The position numbers and the translations under genes were made by a program. The notes beneath the pieces were generated by a model. The model worked only from the letters and a program-made list of their open reading frames with translations, did not search any database and was not told where the DNA came from. This document shows, one piece after another, positions 9,506 to 18,158 of a DNA stretch of 37,289 nucleotides (the stretch's first letter is position 1; each line of letters begins with the position of its first letter). Location: assembly GCA_009841615.1 (NCBI GenBank), contig VXLL01000033.1, positions 1-37,289 of the forward strand. Direction: 5' to 3'. This DNA is from Gammaproteobacteria bacterium (GTDB lineage: Bacteria > Pseudomonadota > Gammaproteobacteria > Pseudomonadales > Azotimanducaceae).

Positions 9506-10483
9506 TTACATGTGGCGTTCTACAGCATCCATAAGCAACGAACCGATATCGAGGTCATACGCTTTGTCAAGCTCTCTAATACAAGTGGGACAGGTGATAT
9601 TGATCTCAGTCAGGTAAGGACCGATCACATCAATTCCAACAAATAGAAGTCCTTGTTTACGAAACTCTGATGCCAGGGTATTAGCCATCTCCAAGTCTTC
9701 TTGAGACAATGGTTGCGGTATGCCAGTTCCACCTGTTGCTAAATTTGCACGAGTCTCGCCATCCGGTGGTACCCGTGCGAGAGCGTATGGAATAGTCTCG
9801 TTATCGACGATCAGTATGCGTTTATCACCAGCATCGATCTCAGGTAAAAACTTTTGTCCCATTATCGGGGAGGTGCCATTTACTGTCAGGGTCTCCAGTA
9901 CCGCATTGAGGTTGGGGTCATCTTCTCGTACTCTAAAGATGCCCTTACCGCCCATTCCGTCTAATTGTTTGAACACAACATCCCTATGTTCAAAGTAAAA
10001 CTGCTTTAACGTATTCAGGTCTTGAGCGACCACCATAGGTGGTGTGAACTCAGGAAAGTGCGTAGCGTAGAATTTTTCATTGAAGTCCCTTAGACTCGAC
10101 GGTTTGTTTACAACCAGTACACCTTGGGCTTCGGCACGATCGAGCATATAGGTTGTGTAAATGTAATTCATGTCGAACGGAGGGTCCTTGCGCATGAATA
10201 CGGCTTGAAAGGATGCCAGTGTACGTTTTTGCTTGTCTCCCGTGCTGCGATACCAAGGTTCGTCCCCGAGAACTGAAGGGTCAAGGCGGTCAAGAAATTT
10301 GTGATGCACTTCGAGCGGGGTAACGAAAGTAACCACTTCGTTATTCTCCCAATAAAGATCGCGTTGTTCCATTACCCAGACCTGCCAATCCCGACGTATC
10401 GCGGCGCGAAACATCGCAATTGTCGAGTCTTTGGCGACATTGAGAGTGGGTATCGGATCAGTTATGAACGCGATTTCGGTCAT
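9506..10483 (-). CDS. gshB: Glutathione synthetase
   Basis: 325 aa, close to the usual bacterial GshB length (about 315). It catalyses ATP-dependent ligation of gamma-glutamylcysteine and glycine, the second step of glutathione synthesis, in the cytoplasm. Visible hallmarks: the start MTEIAFITDPI, RKDPPFDMNYIY around residue 98, the ATP-grasp loop KQLDGMGGKGIF (172-183), ATGGTG near 249-254 and the metal/substrate segment TEINITCPTCIREL (292-305), nearly identical to the E. coli motif. No clear Shine-Dalgarno precedes the ATG at 10483, but the N-terminus matches the family start exactly. It is first of a probable gshB-tonB operon. Confidence 0.97.
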   Translation of the reverse strand: MTEIAFITDPIPTLNVAKDSTIAMFRAAIRRDWQVWVMEQRDLYWENNEVVTFVTPLEVHHKFLDRLDPSVLGDEPWYRSTGDKQKRTLASFQAVFMRKDPPFDMNYIYTTYMLDRAEAQGVLVVNKPSSLRDFNEKFYATHFPEFTPPMVVAQDLNTLKQFYFEHRDVVFKQLDGMGGKGIFRVREDDPNLNAVLETLTVNGTSPIMGQKFLPEIDAGDKRILIVDNETIPYALARVPPDGETRANLATGGTGIPQPLSQEDLEMANTLASEFRKQGLLFVGIDVIGPYLTEINITCPTCIRELDKAYDLDIGSLLMDAVERHM

Positions 10484-10692
10484 GAATTGATTGTAGACGA
10501 TAAGAGGGAAAATCGGTATAACCTCTTAGAGTCGGAGTTTACAACCGAATTTTTGAAACTATTAGCATAAAGTCGAGTCTATTGAAAAGTGTTCTTGTTT
10601 GAAAACGATTTAGTGTTTTGACCGCTCTCCTGTAAGGAGGGATTTTCAAGAAGTTACGACGTCAAATTCTTATTTTCTCAAAGGAAATTGAA

Positions 10693-11412
10693 ATGAAGAA
10701 ATGTTTAACCTCAAGAGTCTTGGCAGCTACTCTCACACTCGTAATTACCAGCCAAGCCATCGCCGATGACGCGAACGCGCCGAACGTCGATGAGACGGAA
10801 GAGTCAATCACAGTAGACATGAATGGGAATTCCGCCTCGAAGACTAAGGAGCGCGATTACGAAGTTTATGTATCTATAGGATCTTCGAATTTTCAAGAAG
10901 ACGTTGGTTCCGGGATCGGTAGTGGCGAGTCCTTTCGACTTACATTTGGATATCAATTCAGGAAATGGTTTGGGTTTGAACTTTTTGAGGAAAGAACTCC
11001 TGCACCTGAGACTAAGTCGATAGTTGCAGATCTACGTCAGTCATTGGATGAAAGAATATTGGATTATTCTGTTGCGACTCGAGGAAACTGGTATGGTGGA
11101 TATTTGGCTAAGTTTTCTCATAGACTCAACGAAACCTATACTCTTGTTGCCAAAGTTGGAGTCGCGACGTATTAAGCGCATCGAATCACGGCACGACTAA
11201 CTTTGGACGAAGAATCGGGTGACAGCCTTTTCAGTTATCGTGATCTGGATCGAGAGGTAGAGGGCTATACCCCCATATTTTCTTTGGGTTTGGAATTCCC
11301 TTTTCCGTATCCTGATAGCGAGAAAACCTCTTCGGAAGCGATGTTAGTTCAAATGACTGACAAGAAGGTAGAAAGTTTGTCATTTCGACTCGCGTTCAAA
11401 TACACGTTCTAA
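10693..11412 (+). pseudogene. Outer-membrane barrel gene interrupted by one in-frame TAA
   Basis: The gene starts with a signal peptide (Met-Lys-Lys, hydrophobic, A-I-A before DD) after AAAGGAAATTGAA. It codes a barrel protein until TAA at 11173-11175 (codon 161). The same frame then stays open to 11412 and ends K-Y-T-F, a typical barrel C-terminus. Aligned with the paralogue just downstream, the stop falls in GVATY-stop-AHRITARL versus GLARFDAHETSAKL, so it replaces the Asp codon and nothing else is missing. The second half is clearly homologous (LFSYRDLDREVEGYTP versus VFTYQKFEGGVKGYSP). I read this as a recent nonsense mutation or a sequence error; programmed readthrough is possible but has no support. 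A truncated barrel lacking the C-terminal strands would not be expected to assemble. Confidence 0.8.
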
Positions 11413-11643
11413 CACCCATCTCAAACTAAATCTGAATTGATACAGCGATTGTTCGCCAAGACAGTCGATCGTAATCGGAAGAGTGTTTGTATTCGCTAAG
11501 ATCGCGTTGAATTTTGTGAGATTCTGTTTGTCTGCTTGCGTGTGCTCTGTTTGTTGGCACTCTCTTGGTGAGTGAGTCTCTTCACGCCTATTCCTGCTAG
11601 AGCATGTTGTAGTAGAGTGCTTGTTAAACGAAAGGAAATTGAA

Positions 11644-12387
11644 ATGAAACGAACGTCGACAGTCGGATTTTTAGTATCGATTCTCGCACTTTTCGTTTCG
11701 GGTCACCTATCAGCTGAGGAACAACTTCAGTTAAAGATAACAGAAGTGATGAACGAACGTAACACTAAGGATTTGTTTGATCCACTCAAGAATTTGGTAC
11801 CAAGACTAACCGTTGCTAAGAAAGAGAAACAGCGCGATTACCGGTTCTTTTTGACTGGTGGACTGTCTATCTTTCGAGAAGATCTTCAGACCACGGTAGG
11901 TGATGGTGCTATGCCTCGGATTGCTTTGGGAGTTCAGTACAACGACTGGTTTGGTTTAGAGCTCTATTCGGAATCAGCTCCGGCACTTTCACCGATGTCG
12001 TTGCTGGAAGATCTGGAGCAGCGTCTTAACCAAACAGCAACGAGTTTCTCTGTCAGTACCACAACTAACAGATATTTAGGTCTATCAAGCAAATTTTCAT
12101 TCGAAGTAAACAAGGGTTTTTCACTAGTTGGAAAAGTTGGACTTGCTCGATTTGATGCGCATGAGACTAGCGCTAAGCTGAAATGGAAGAACGAAGCAGA
12201 CCAGAGTGTGTTCACTTATCAAAAATTTGAGGGTGGAGTGAAGGGTTACTCTCCCGTGGTTTCATTGGGATACGAAACGCCTTTCCCCAATCACAAGAAG
12301 GCTTCTTTGGAAGTGTTTTTGACACAAATGTTTGACGACAAGGTTAAGAACTTGTCGTTGAGTACTATGCTTAAGTACTCCTTCTAA
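11644..12387 (+). CDS. Outer-membrane beta-barrel protein, intact tandem paralogue
   Basis: 247 aa from the ATG at 11644. This start gives a clean signal peptide ending S-A-E-E and follows AAAGGAAATTGAA, identical to the leader of the preceding broken paralogue. A TTG-type start further upstream would add an unlikely N-terminus. Residues about 25-65 form a charged, possibly helical stretch before the barrel begins at YRFFLTGGLSIF. The barrel carries TVGDGAMPRIALGVQYNDWFG and ends L-K-Y-S-F, a BAM-recognition C-terminus. It is a tandem duplicate of 10693-11412 and more distantly related to the barrel at 1743-2312. Function unknown; substrate or adhesion roles cannot be inferred. It may provide redundancy that allowed the upstream copy to decay. 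Confidence 0.85.
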   Translation: MKRTSTVGFLVSILALFVSGHLSAEEQLQLKITEVMNERNTKDLFDPLKNLVPRLTVAKKEKQRDYRFFLTGGLSIFREDLQTTVGDGAMPRIALGVQYNDWFGLELYSESAPALSPMSLLEDLEQRLNQTATSFSVSTTTNRYLGLSSKFSFEVNKGFSLVGKVGLARFDAHETSAKLKWKNEADQSVFTYQKFEGGVKGYSPVVSLGYETPFPNHKKASLEVFLTQMFDDKVKNLSLSTMLKYSF

Positions 12388-12801
12388 CGCATATTTGCTT
12401 CAACACTTCTAGTAGTTGTGCGATCGCTCAGCAAATACACTAGGTGTTAGAATTGTTATAGTCGATATCGGGTTTTGTAGCGGAAATGCGTCAACGATTG
12501 AGCCGTCCCTATGTCTGGTACACACAGATTTCTCCTGCTTCCCGAAGTTCGAAGTACATATTTTGGAATACGATTGTGCGCAGGATGCTCGTAGAATCCC
12601 AAGACTACTCATCGAGAAGTCTAAAAACAAATCATCTGTCTAACCAAAACTCGAACGGCACCCAGACTCACCAGAGCTAGACTGCAACATTTTTCATGCA
12701 ATTCGCTGTCGGGCTTCCCTCAATGATGTCTGATCAGTGCAGTATTGAAAAAGTGCAGCAGTTTCGCTCCCGCTAGCCGTGTTTTCCTGGTGTACTCATC
12801 T
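12388..12801 (+). other. Intergenic, no supported gene
   Basis: This 414-base gap holds short overlapping open frames on both strands (about 60-75 codons). None has a ribosome-binding site, recognisable motif or coding-like composition. No terminator or tRNA was seen. It must contain the promoter of the following oxidoreductase. Confidence 0.5.
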
Positions 12802-14376
12802 ATGAACGTTCGCGACGACGTTGTTGTGCTTGGTGCTGGGCACAACGGACTGGTTTGTGCGTGTTATCTAGCGATGGCGGGGTTGCAGGTTCGCATTCTG
12901 GAGCGTTGTGGTGTTGTTGGCGGAGCGTGCGTTACAGAGGAGTTTTGTCCTGGCTTTCGAAATTCTACGGCGAGCTACACCGTAGGCTTGCTTGATGGTG
13001 AAATCATTCGAGATCTCAAGTTGTTCGAACACGGTTTGCGAATCGTTCCAAGACCGCTAGCAAACTTTTTTCCTTTACCAAATGGCGAGTCGTTGTCGAT
13101 CTTCAACGACCCAAAAGACGCTCAAGAAGAATTTAAACGCTTTTCCGTAAGTGATGCCGCAACACTTCCTCAGTTTCAAGCAATGGTTAGAGAAATTGGC
13201 GATGTAGTGATTCCTCAAATGCACCGGACACCGCCAAATAAAGGCACAGGAATTCGTGGTTGGATCCAAACGCTCGAGACCACTCGAGAAGTGATGCGAT
13301 TAACGACGCAACGACGTCGAGACCTGTCCAAGCTCTTTCTTTCTTCTATTGCCGATTTAGTGAAGAGTTGGTTTGAGAATCCCCATGTTCAAGCTGCTGT
13401 TGCATTCGACGCCGTAGTTGGGAACTTTGCGTCATTAAACGCTTCGGGTACAGCCTACGGGCTACTCCATCACGCTATTGGTGAGGTTGCTAGCCAACGA
13501 GGAGTATGGGGACACCCAATAGGTGGTATGGGCGCAATAACTCAAGCTATGCTCAAACAGGCAAACGATCTTGGTGTCTCAGTCGAAACGAATGCCAACG
13601 TGGTTGAGGTCTGCACTGAAAACGGCAAGGCTACTGGTGCGGTATTAGCAGACGGGTCGATACGAAGTGCTAAAGCGATAGTTGCAAACTTAGCACCTCA
13701 GCAACTGTATCTGGATTTAATCGACCGAGGGAGTCTCGATGAGGATTTCATACAAAACATCGAGAACTTGCGAAGCGAGTCTGCCGTCTTGCGGATCAAC
13801 GTAGCATTATCGGAACTACCGCAGTTTGAATGTAAACCAAGCGACGAAATTCAAGAGCACCACCAATCCGGGATCGTAATCGGTCCAACTCTCGACTACA
13901 TGGAATCTGCCTATTTAGACGCGCGAACTAAAGATTGGTCTCGGGAACCGGTGATCGAGATGTTGATTCCTTCCACCGTCGATGACTCTCTCGCTCCGAC
14001 TGGTCAGCACGTAGCTAGTCTGTTCTGTCAATATTTCCCTTACGAACGGGATTGGGACAAAGATCGAGAGCGCACGGCTGACACAGTCTTCAAAACAATA
14101 GATCAATATGCTCCTAACTTCTCTGATGCAGTTATTGACCGACAAGTTCTCACGCCATTAGATCTTGAACGCAAGTTTAGTCTACCTCGTGGCGACATTT
14201 TTCACTTATCTCACAGTCCCAGTCAATTGTGGATTAATCGACCAGTCTTTGGTCATGCTGCATATCGTGGACCGATATCGTGCTTGTACCACTGCGGCGC
14301 GGGATCGCATCCTGGCGGAGGCGTGAGTGGAATACCTGGCAAGAATGCAGCGCGTCAAATTCTTCGATACTTGTAA
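12802..14376 (+). CDS. FAD-dependent phytoene-desaturase-like oxidoreductase (PYROXD2/CrtI-like)
   Basis: 524 aa from the ATG at 12802. The frame is open upstream to a TTG at 12745, but the dinucleotide-binding fold begins directly after the ATG (DDVVVLGAGHNGLV, Gly11-x-Gly13-x-x-Gly16), as family members normally do. An E-R-x-x-x-x-G-G-A-C segment follows, as in CrtI-like enzymes. Near the C-terminus is CGAGSHPGGGVSGIPGKNAA, the second FAD-contact motif typical of the PYROXD2 group. Such enzymes are FAD-dependent desaturases, isomerases or amine/polyene oxidoreductases; PYROXD2-type substrates are mostly unknown. No carotenoid genes lie nearby, so a phytoene substrate is unlikely. It stands alone on the plus strand with about 270 bases to the next gene. 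Confidence 0.9.
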   Translation: MNVRDDVVVLGAGHNGLVCACYLAMAGLQVRILERCGVVGGACVTEEFCPGFRNSTASYTVGLLDGEIIRDLKLFEHGLRIVPRPLANFFPLPNGESLSIFNDPKDAQEEFKRFSVSDAATLPQFQAMVREIGDVVIPQMHRTPPNKGTGIRGWIQTLETTREVMRLTTQRRRDLSKLFLSSIADLVKSWFENPHVQAAVAFDAVVGNFASLNASGTAYGLLHHAIGEVASQRGVWGHPIGGMGAITQAMLKQANDLGVSVETNANVVEVCTENGKATGAVLADGSIRSAKAIVANLAPQQLYLDLIDRGSLDEDFIQNIENLRSESAVLRINVALSELPQFECKPSDEIQEHHQSGIVIGPTLDYMESAYLDARTKDWSREPVIEMLIPSTVDDSLAPTGQHVASLFCQYFPYERDWDKDRERTADTVFKTIDQYAPNFSDAVIDRQVLTPLDLERKFSLPRGDIFHLSHSPSQLWINRPVFGHAAYRGPISCLYHCGAGSHPGGGVSGIPGKNAARQILRYL

Positions 14377-14646
14377 GCTGAACTTCGGCTTGGATTATTC
14401 TTTGTGTCGTAGTCGAACTCGATACGAAATAGACCTATGAGTCACGGACTCTCGAAATCGAAAGACTAATTGCAGTATATGTGACGGACTAATTCTGGAG
14501 TAACATTACTAGATACAGAATTAGACCCTGATAACGTGGAAACGGATACTGTGCATGTTGAGGCAGTTGTTAAAGTAGCGTTTCAAAGCCTTCGCAACTA
14601 TGTAATTAGATGAAATGTTGGGTTTAACACGTAGAGCAAAAATGCT

Positions 14647-15114
14647 ATGTCAAGATTAACTGACGCACAAGTTCGCGGGAAGGGTACCGCGGTCGCGGTC
14701 CAAAACGTGGAAGATCTTTTGATATATCACGGCAAACTCAAGCCGTTATTTTCCGCACCTTGTGATAACTGGTTTGAAGACATCGACCCCCCAGAAAGAG
14801 TCCCAACTGGATATATTGCTATTCGCCAACTCTCCACTGGGTGTTTAGCGTTTTTACCAAAAGACAAACTTGAAGCATTGGACTATTCGAAATACGAGAG
14901 CGAAACGTTGGACTATTCGAAATACGGGAGTGAAACTTTGGACGATTCGAAATACGAGAGTGATACGTTGGACTATTCGAACAACGAGAGTGAAACGTTG
15001 GATCGTTCAGACAATAAGCGTGACAAGTTGGGTCGCTCAAAAAAGAAACGTCGGTGGGATTCAATGGACGTATTAGATACGATCTTTTCGATATTGTTTC
15101 CAAAATGGTGGTAA
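14647..15114 (+). CDS. Hypothetical protein with 10-residue Ser/Tyr/Asp tandem repeat
   Basis: 155 aa, not recognised. Residues 1-77 look like a folded domain containing two Cys (APCDNW and STGCLAF) and a V-P-x-G-Y-I-A-I segment. Residues 78-137 are about six 10-residue repeats with consensus L-D-Y-S-K-Y-E-S-E-T; the last two degrade to basic sequence (L-D-R-S-D-N-K-R-D-K, L-G-R-S-K-K-K-R-R). The C-terminus is hydrophobic and aromatic (LDTIFSILFPKWW), so it may associate with a membrane. The ribosome-binding site is weak (GAGC, 10 bases before the ATG). No signal peptide. Function unknown; it is likely real because the repeat stays in frame and the charge pattern is protein-like. Confidence 0.6.
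   Translation: MSRLTDAQVRGKGTAVAVQNVEDLLIYHGKLKPLFSAPCDNWFEDIDPPERVPTGYIAIRQLSTGCLAFLPKDKLEALDYSKYESETLDYSKYGSETLDDSKYESDTLDYSNNESETLDRSDNKRDKLGRSKKKRRWDSMDVLDTIFSILFPKWW
14878..15057 (+). repeat. 30-bp tandem repeat, about six units, inside the coding region
   Basis: Units start at 14878, 14908, 14938, 14968, 14998 and 15028, each opening with TTGG. The first four are near identical (TTGGACTATTCGAAATACGA type) and the last two are diverged. The period is a multiple of three, so unit gain or loss would keep the reading frame. Confidence 0.9.
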
Positions 15115-15289
15115 TCTACAGGCTCGGAATTCACGATCGGGACCCAAACCTATAACGAGACTTTAGCTCTGCCAGCTCAGTTCTGAAAGCAATCTATGCG
15201 AAACGGTCTTCGCAATTAGCGATATCGGAACAGTGATTTTGAAATGAGTCAGAACAGATCTCATAGATCCATTGACGTTTGCGGGCTGA

Positions 15290-15982
15290 CTAGTTTTCAT
15301 AAGGGAAGTTCCGGACTATACCCGGTATCCTACTGTTTAGACTTTTCGCGAGATTCTGTGAGTCTGCGAATATGACATGTCCTTTAAGGGTATGATCGTA
15401 GTTCCATAACAATTTTCCGGTTTCACTCTCATGTATGGACATCGATATGTTCGTTCGATCGTTTTCCCCCCATCCCAATCCAAGCCGCCAACGAACTTGA
15501 GCCACTGGACTCCGCAATCGGATCACAGTCATACTTCCTGTGATAATTGCATCAACGTTCAGAATTTCGCAAATTTCCGATTTTGACAAAGAGGACAAGT
15601 CTTTTCGAGTCCCGTCTCTTTCGGCTGCTCGCTCCAATAACGTTTGCGTCTCGTCGATGTTTTGAAACTCGACAGTGAATCGTCCGGCCTGTTGCGATAG
15701 CGACAATTGAGTGAATAACGCTCTCCGAAAGTGCTCTTCCTGCCTCTTAGCCCTCAATTCCAATTCTTGCTCAGAAAACCAACGCAAGAAAACTTTCTTG
15801 TACGCGTCGTTGTTTACAGTGACATCGAACGGTATGATCGCGATAGTCTGATGGTGGAGCTTAAACTCTTCAAAGTCGGGCGTAGTAGCAGTTTGCACTG
15901 TAGAACAGCTCGCCGCTATGCCGCTGATGACCAATATACCCAACACCAGTACAGAATGCTTCGTCGTAAGTCGATTCATCAT
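15290..15982 (-). CDS. Predicted lipoprotein, TolB-N/GNA1162/CsgG-like
   Basis: 230 aa. GGAG lies five bases before the first of two adjacent ATG codons. A lipoprotein signal peptide ends in the lipobox GIAASC (Cys26), so it is probably anchored in the outer membrane. The mature part has a T-I-A-I-I-P-F strand near residue 50 and E-I-C-E-I-L-N-V-D-A-I-I-T-G-S-M-T near 140. This is the pattern of the small alpha/beta fold shared by GNA1162, CsgG and TolB N-terminal domains, in which an L-x-V-D-A segment precedes a G-x-[IM] strand. The end has ETGKLLW, also common in that group. Function unknown; a structural or export role at the envelope is plausible. No curli or type VI genes are nearby. Confidence 0.75.
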   Translation of the reverse strand: MMNRLTTKHSVLVLGILVISGIAASCSTVQTATTPDFEEFKLHHQTIAIIPFDVTVNNDAYKKVFLRWFSEQELELRAKRQEEHFRRALFTQLSLSQQAGRFTVEFQNIDETQTLLERAAERDGTRKDLSSLSKSEICEILNVDAIITGSMTVIRLRSPVAQVRWRLGLGWGENDRTNISMSIHESETGKLLWNYDHTLKGHVIFADSQNLAKSLNSRIPGIVRNFPYEN

Positions 15983-16308
15983 TTACTCCATTTCGAATTA
16001 TTGAAGTCAGTCGATCTCATGTTTCATCTAGTCAATCGTACCGATTCTACAATTTCACCTACTCGATTGAAGAGAATGCTCGTGGTTTTCAGAAAATAGT
16101 GCTGTAAGCATCCGCTATTGACTCAACCGCGTATCCATACTGTGGGTCACGAATTGCAATTTACGGTTTTTCACCTCCAATTAGTCATTGGAGCATAAAA
16201 AAGATTCAGAATCTATCGCTTGTTGGAGATTCTTTGTATAGGGCTATCCGGTGTATATGCAGTCTGTTTGTGTTCAAGATGAGATCATTGGCTTTATACC
16301 GCGAACCG
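15983..16308. other. Intergenic between two minus-strand genes, no gene seen
   Basis: A 326-base gap. The only structure noted is a 7-bp hairpin (CTCCAAT at 16175-16181, ATTGGAG at 16187-16193) without a T-run on either strand, so I do not call it a terminator. It should hold the promoter of the lipoprotein gene. Confidence 0.4.
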
Positions 16309-17463
16309 TTAGCTTTCCTTAAAGAGCTCCACTAAGTTATAGAACAAATAACGTCGATTGCGATGACGATGAGTGTATTCCCTCAATAACCCACATTCAA
16401 CCATACGCGAGACCAGTGCATTTGCTGACGCAAACGTGGTACCCGTGAGTTCACGAACTTCGTTCACGCTGACGAACGGAAACTCGTACAGTCGATCGAG
16501 TAGTCGATGTCCATTAGCTGCCAAACGACCGATGGTGTCGTTTATCATGCGACGGTTTTCTTCGCGCGTTTCTAAGATGCGTCGAACGGTAATAGCGGCA
16601 TGTTTACCTACTTGTGCCACTGCTTTCAAAAAGAACGAGAGCCATTCCTCCCAGTTGCCGTCTTCTCGAACCGACTGCAAACTTTCGTGATACTCACGGT
16701 TGTAACGACTGAAGAACCAAGAAAGATTAAGAACGGGCTTTTCGACTAGTTTGCTTTTGTGAAGTAACAGTGCCAACAGCAATCTGTTTACTCGACCATT
16801 GCCGTTCAGAAATGGCTGAATATTTTCAACCTGTGAATGAATCAATCCGATCTTTACTAGGGGTGGTAGTCCGATATCGGTGGCAGCGAACTGATCTATT
16901 GCTTGCATTTGAGGTTTGACTAGATCTGGTGGTGGCGGTACGAATTTGGCGTCATGAACACTACAGCCTGGCGGACCAATCCAACTCTGCTGTGTTCTGA
17001 ATTCGCCTAGATTGAGGTTCGATCTATTTTTGTGGTGAAGGATCAGTCTGTGAGTCTCACGCGCAGTTGAAGGAAACGATTGATCAGTGTCGATTTGCCC
17101 AAAATCACGTTTCATGACTGTGATGTAGTTCCGTATTTCGTGTATTTCGTGGCTGTTCTTGCTCGTTGAAATATGAGCTTCCGCTGCTATCAGATCAAGA
17201 AGTCCAATGTCCGCGCCGTCGATCTTGCTCGAGAGTACAGCTTCATGGCGAATGTACATTGACACGAACTTATCAGGGTCTGGGAGTGTAAAGATTGAAC
17301 CATTCAGTCGATCTAGAGAGTGTTCCGCTTTAGAAAGAGCGTTTAATAGCCTGCCTGTCAATCGAATTCGTGGATTTGGAGGTAAAGGCGCCGGAATGAA
17401 AGCGCGGAATCCCTGGTTTTGATTCTCGTAGTGGCCGGCGCGGTTGGAGTGGTTGCTAGTCAA
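16309..17463 (-). CDS. Fic-domain protein with altered catalytic motif and C-terminal winged helix
   Basis: 384 aa, TTG start: an in-frame stop lies 18 bases upstream and there is no earlier start. The layout is that of common Fic proteins: an N-terminal segment with AFIPAPLPPNPRI, the inhibitory-helix region HEAVLSSKIDG (73-83), the Fic core, then a winged helix-turn-helix near 315-384. The Fic motif, normally HPFx[DE]GNGRxxR, reads QPFLNGNGRVNR (216-227). The catalytic His is Gln (CAG, 16816-16818) and the acidic residue is Asn220. The usual inhibitory Glu of SSxIEG is Asp82. The nucleotide-binding GNGR and final Arg remain. AMP transfer by the normal mechanism looks impaired, so it may be inactive, a binder/regulator via the winged helix, or use altered chemistry. 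No antitoxin gene is adjacent. Confidence 0.92.
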   Translation of the reverse strand: MTSNHSNRAGHYENQNQGFRAFIPAPLPPNPRIRLTGRLLNALSKAEHSLDRLNGSIFTLPDPDKFVSMYIRHEAVLSSKIDGADIGLLDLIAAEAHISTSKNSHEIHEIRNYITVMKRDFGQIDTDQSFPSTARETHRLILHHKNRSNLNLGEFRTQQSWIGPPGCSVHDAKFVPPPPDLVKPQMQAIDQFAATDIGLPPLVKIGLIHSQVENIQPFLNGNGRVNRLLLALLLHKSKLVEKPVLNLSWFFSRYNREYHESLQSVREDGNWEEWLSFFLKAVAQVGKHAAITVRRILETREENRRMINDTIGRLAANGHRLLDRLYEFPFVSVNEVRELTGTTFASANALVSRMVECGLLREYTHRHRNRRYLFYNLVELFKES

Positions 17464-17819
17464 TTTCAGAGAATTTCTGTCAAGTGAAAGCGGATTACTA
17501 TATTATTGTTAGATAATCATATAAAGAAGGCGATTGCTTATATTATACCTTATTAGATTACTTATATTATTCTAACAAATATATAACTGGAGTGAACGAA
17601 CCCAAACAATTCCCCGTAAGATTTCAAGACAGAAACAACGATCAAAAGAACGGGAGTCTCTAGGGAAAGATTACTGGACTGTTAGGTAACCCCTGTCGAT
17701 CCCGATTATTCGAGTACTAGTCGATAGGAATGTTGATCGCCGAGAACAGAGAATGAAATCGACTACACCAGCGCGAACAAGTTACGAGCCTCAGCGCAGG
17801 TAAACAGCATTTACTGGAT
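17464..17819. other. AT-rich intergenic region upstream of the Fic gene
   Basis: A 356-base gap containing a very AT-rich stretch at about 17498-17590. GTTAGA near 17505 and TCTAAC near 17571 form the arms of an inverted repeat, and TATATTATT-like words recur. It lies upstream of the minus-strand Fic gene, so it probably contains that gene's promoter and possibly an operator for its winged-helix domain (inference). No gene seen. Confidence 0.5.
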
Positions 17820-18158
17820 TTATCGATTTTCGCTCTGCCTACGTCTGCGCCATCTCCAAAACGCTACAAATCCTGTAGGGATTACTACGTAGAAGACAGT
17901 TACCCATGCAATCATACTTGATAGTCCAAGAGCCGAGTCTATTTTCAAGCCAAAAATCTGTACTGTCAGTAGTGTAGGAAGAAATAGGACGACTGTCATG
18001 ACTAGACCGACGATTAGATGGACGATCCAACTGATAAATCTCCAACCTACGATGTACACACCGAAACCTGTTAAAACAACAACGACAACTATGGTAATCC
18101 AAGTCCAAATTAAAACTTTCACTCTTTGAGAGCTTTCTTGTGTTGATTGGACCCTCAT
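17820..18158 (-). CDS. Small integral membrane protein
   Basis: 112 aa, not recognised. Three hydrophobic segments are evident at about 14-36, 40-66 and 78-100, followed by a strongly basic tail (W-R-W-R-R-R-R), which predicts a cytoplasmic C-terminus. GGAG lies nine bases before the ATG at 18158. A longer minus-strand frame overlapping it (to 18267) is polar and lacks these features, so I treat that as a shadow. Function unknown. The divergent neighbour is a Yip1-like membrane protein. Confidence 0.6.
   Translation of the reverse strand: MRVQSTQESSQRVKVLIWTWITIVVVVVLTGFGVYIVGWRFISWIVHLIVGLVMTVVLFLPTLLTVQIFGLKIDSALGLSSMIAWVTVFYVVIPTGFVAFWRWRRRRQSENR

Noticed and set aside
12416-12643. 75-codon plus-strand frame and overlapping 73-codon minus-strand frame
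   Set aside because: Neither has a start signal or protein-like pattern; mutual shadows in a non-coding gap.
14506-14613. Stretch reading GVTLLDTELDPDNVETDTVH and on to NYVIR before a stop
   Set aside because: It looks somewhat protein-like but has no start codon or ribosome-binding site after the preceding in-frame stop and no recognisable family.
14878-15057. CRISPR-like array
   Set aside because: Units are contiguous without spacers and keep one reading frame; it is a coding tandem repeat. The same holds for 20882-21073.
16175-16193. Hairpin CTCCAAT/ATTGGAG as terminator
   Set aside because: No T-run follows on either strand.
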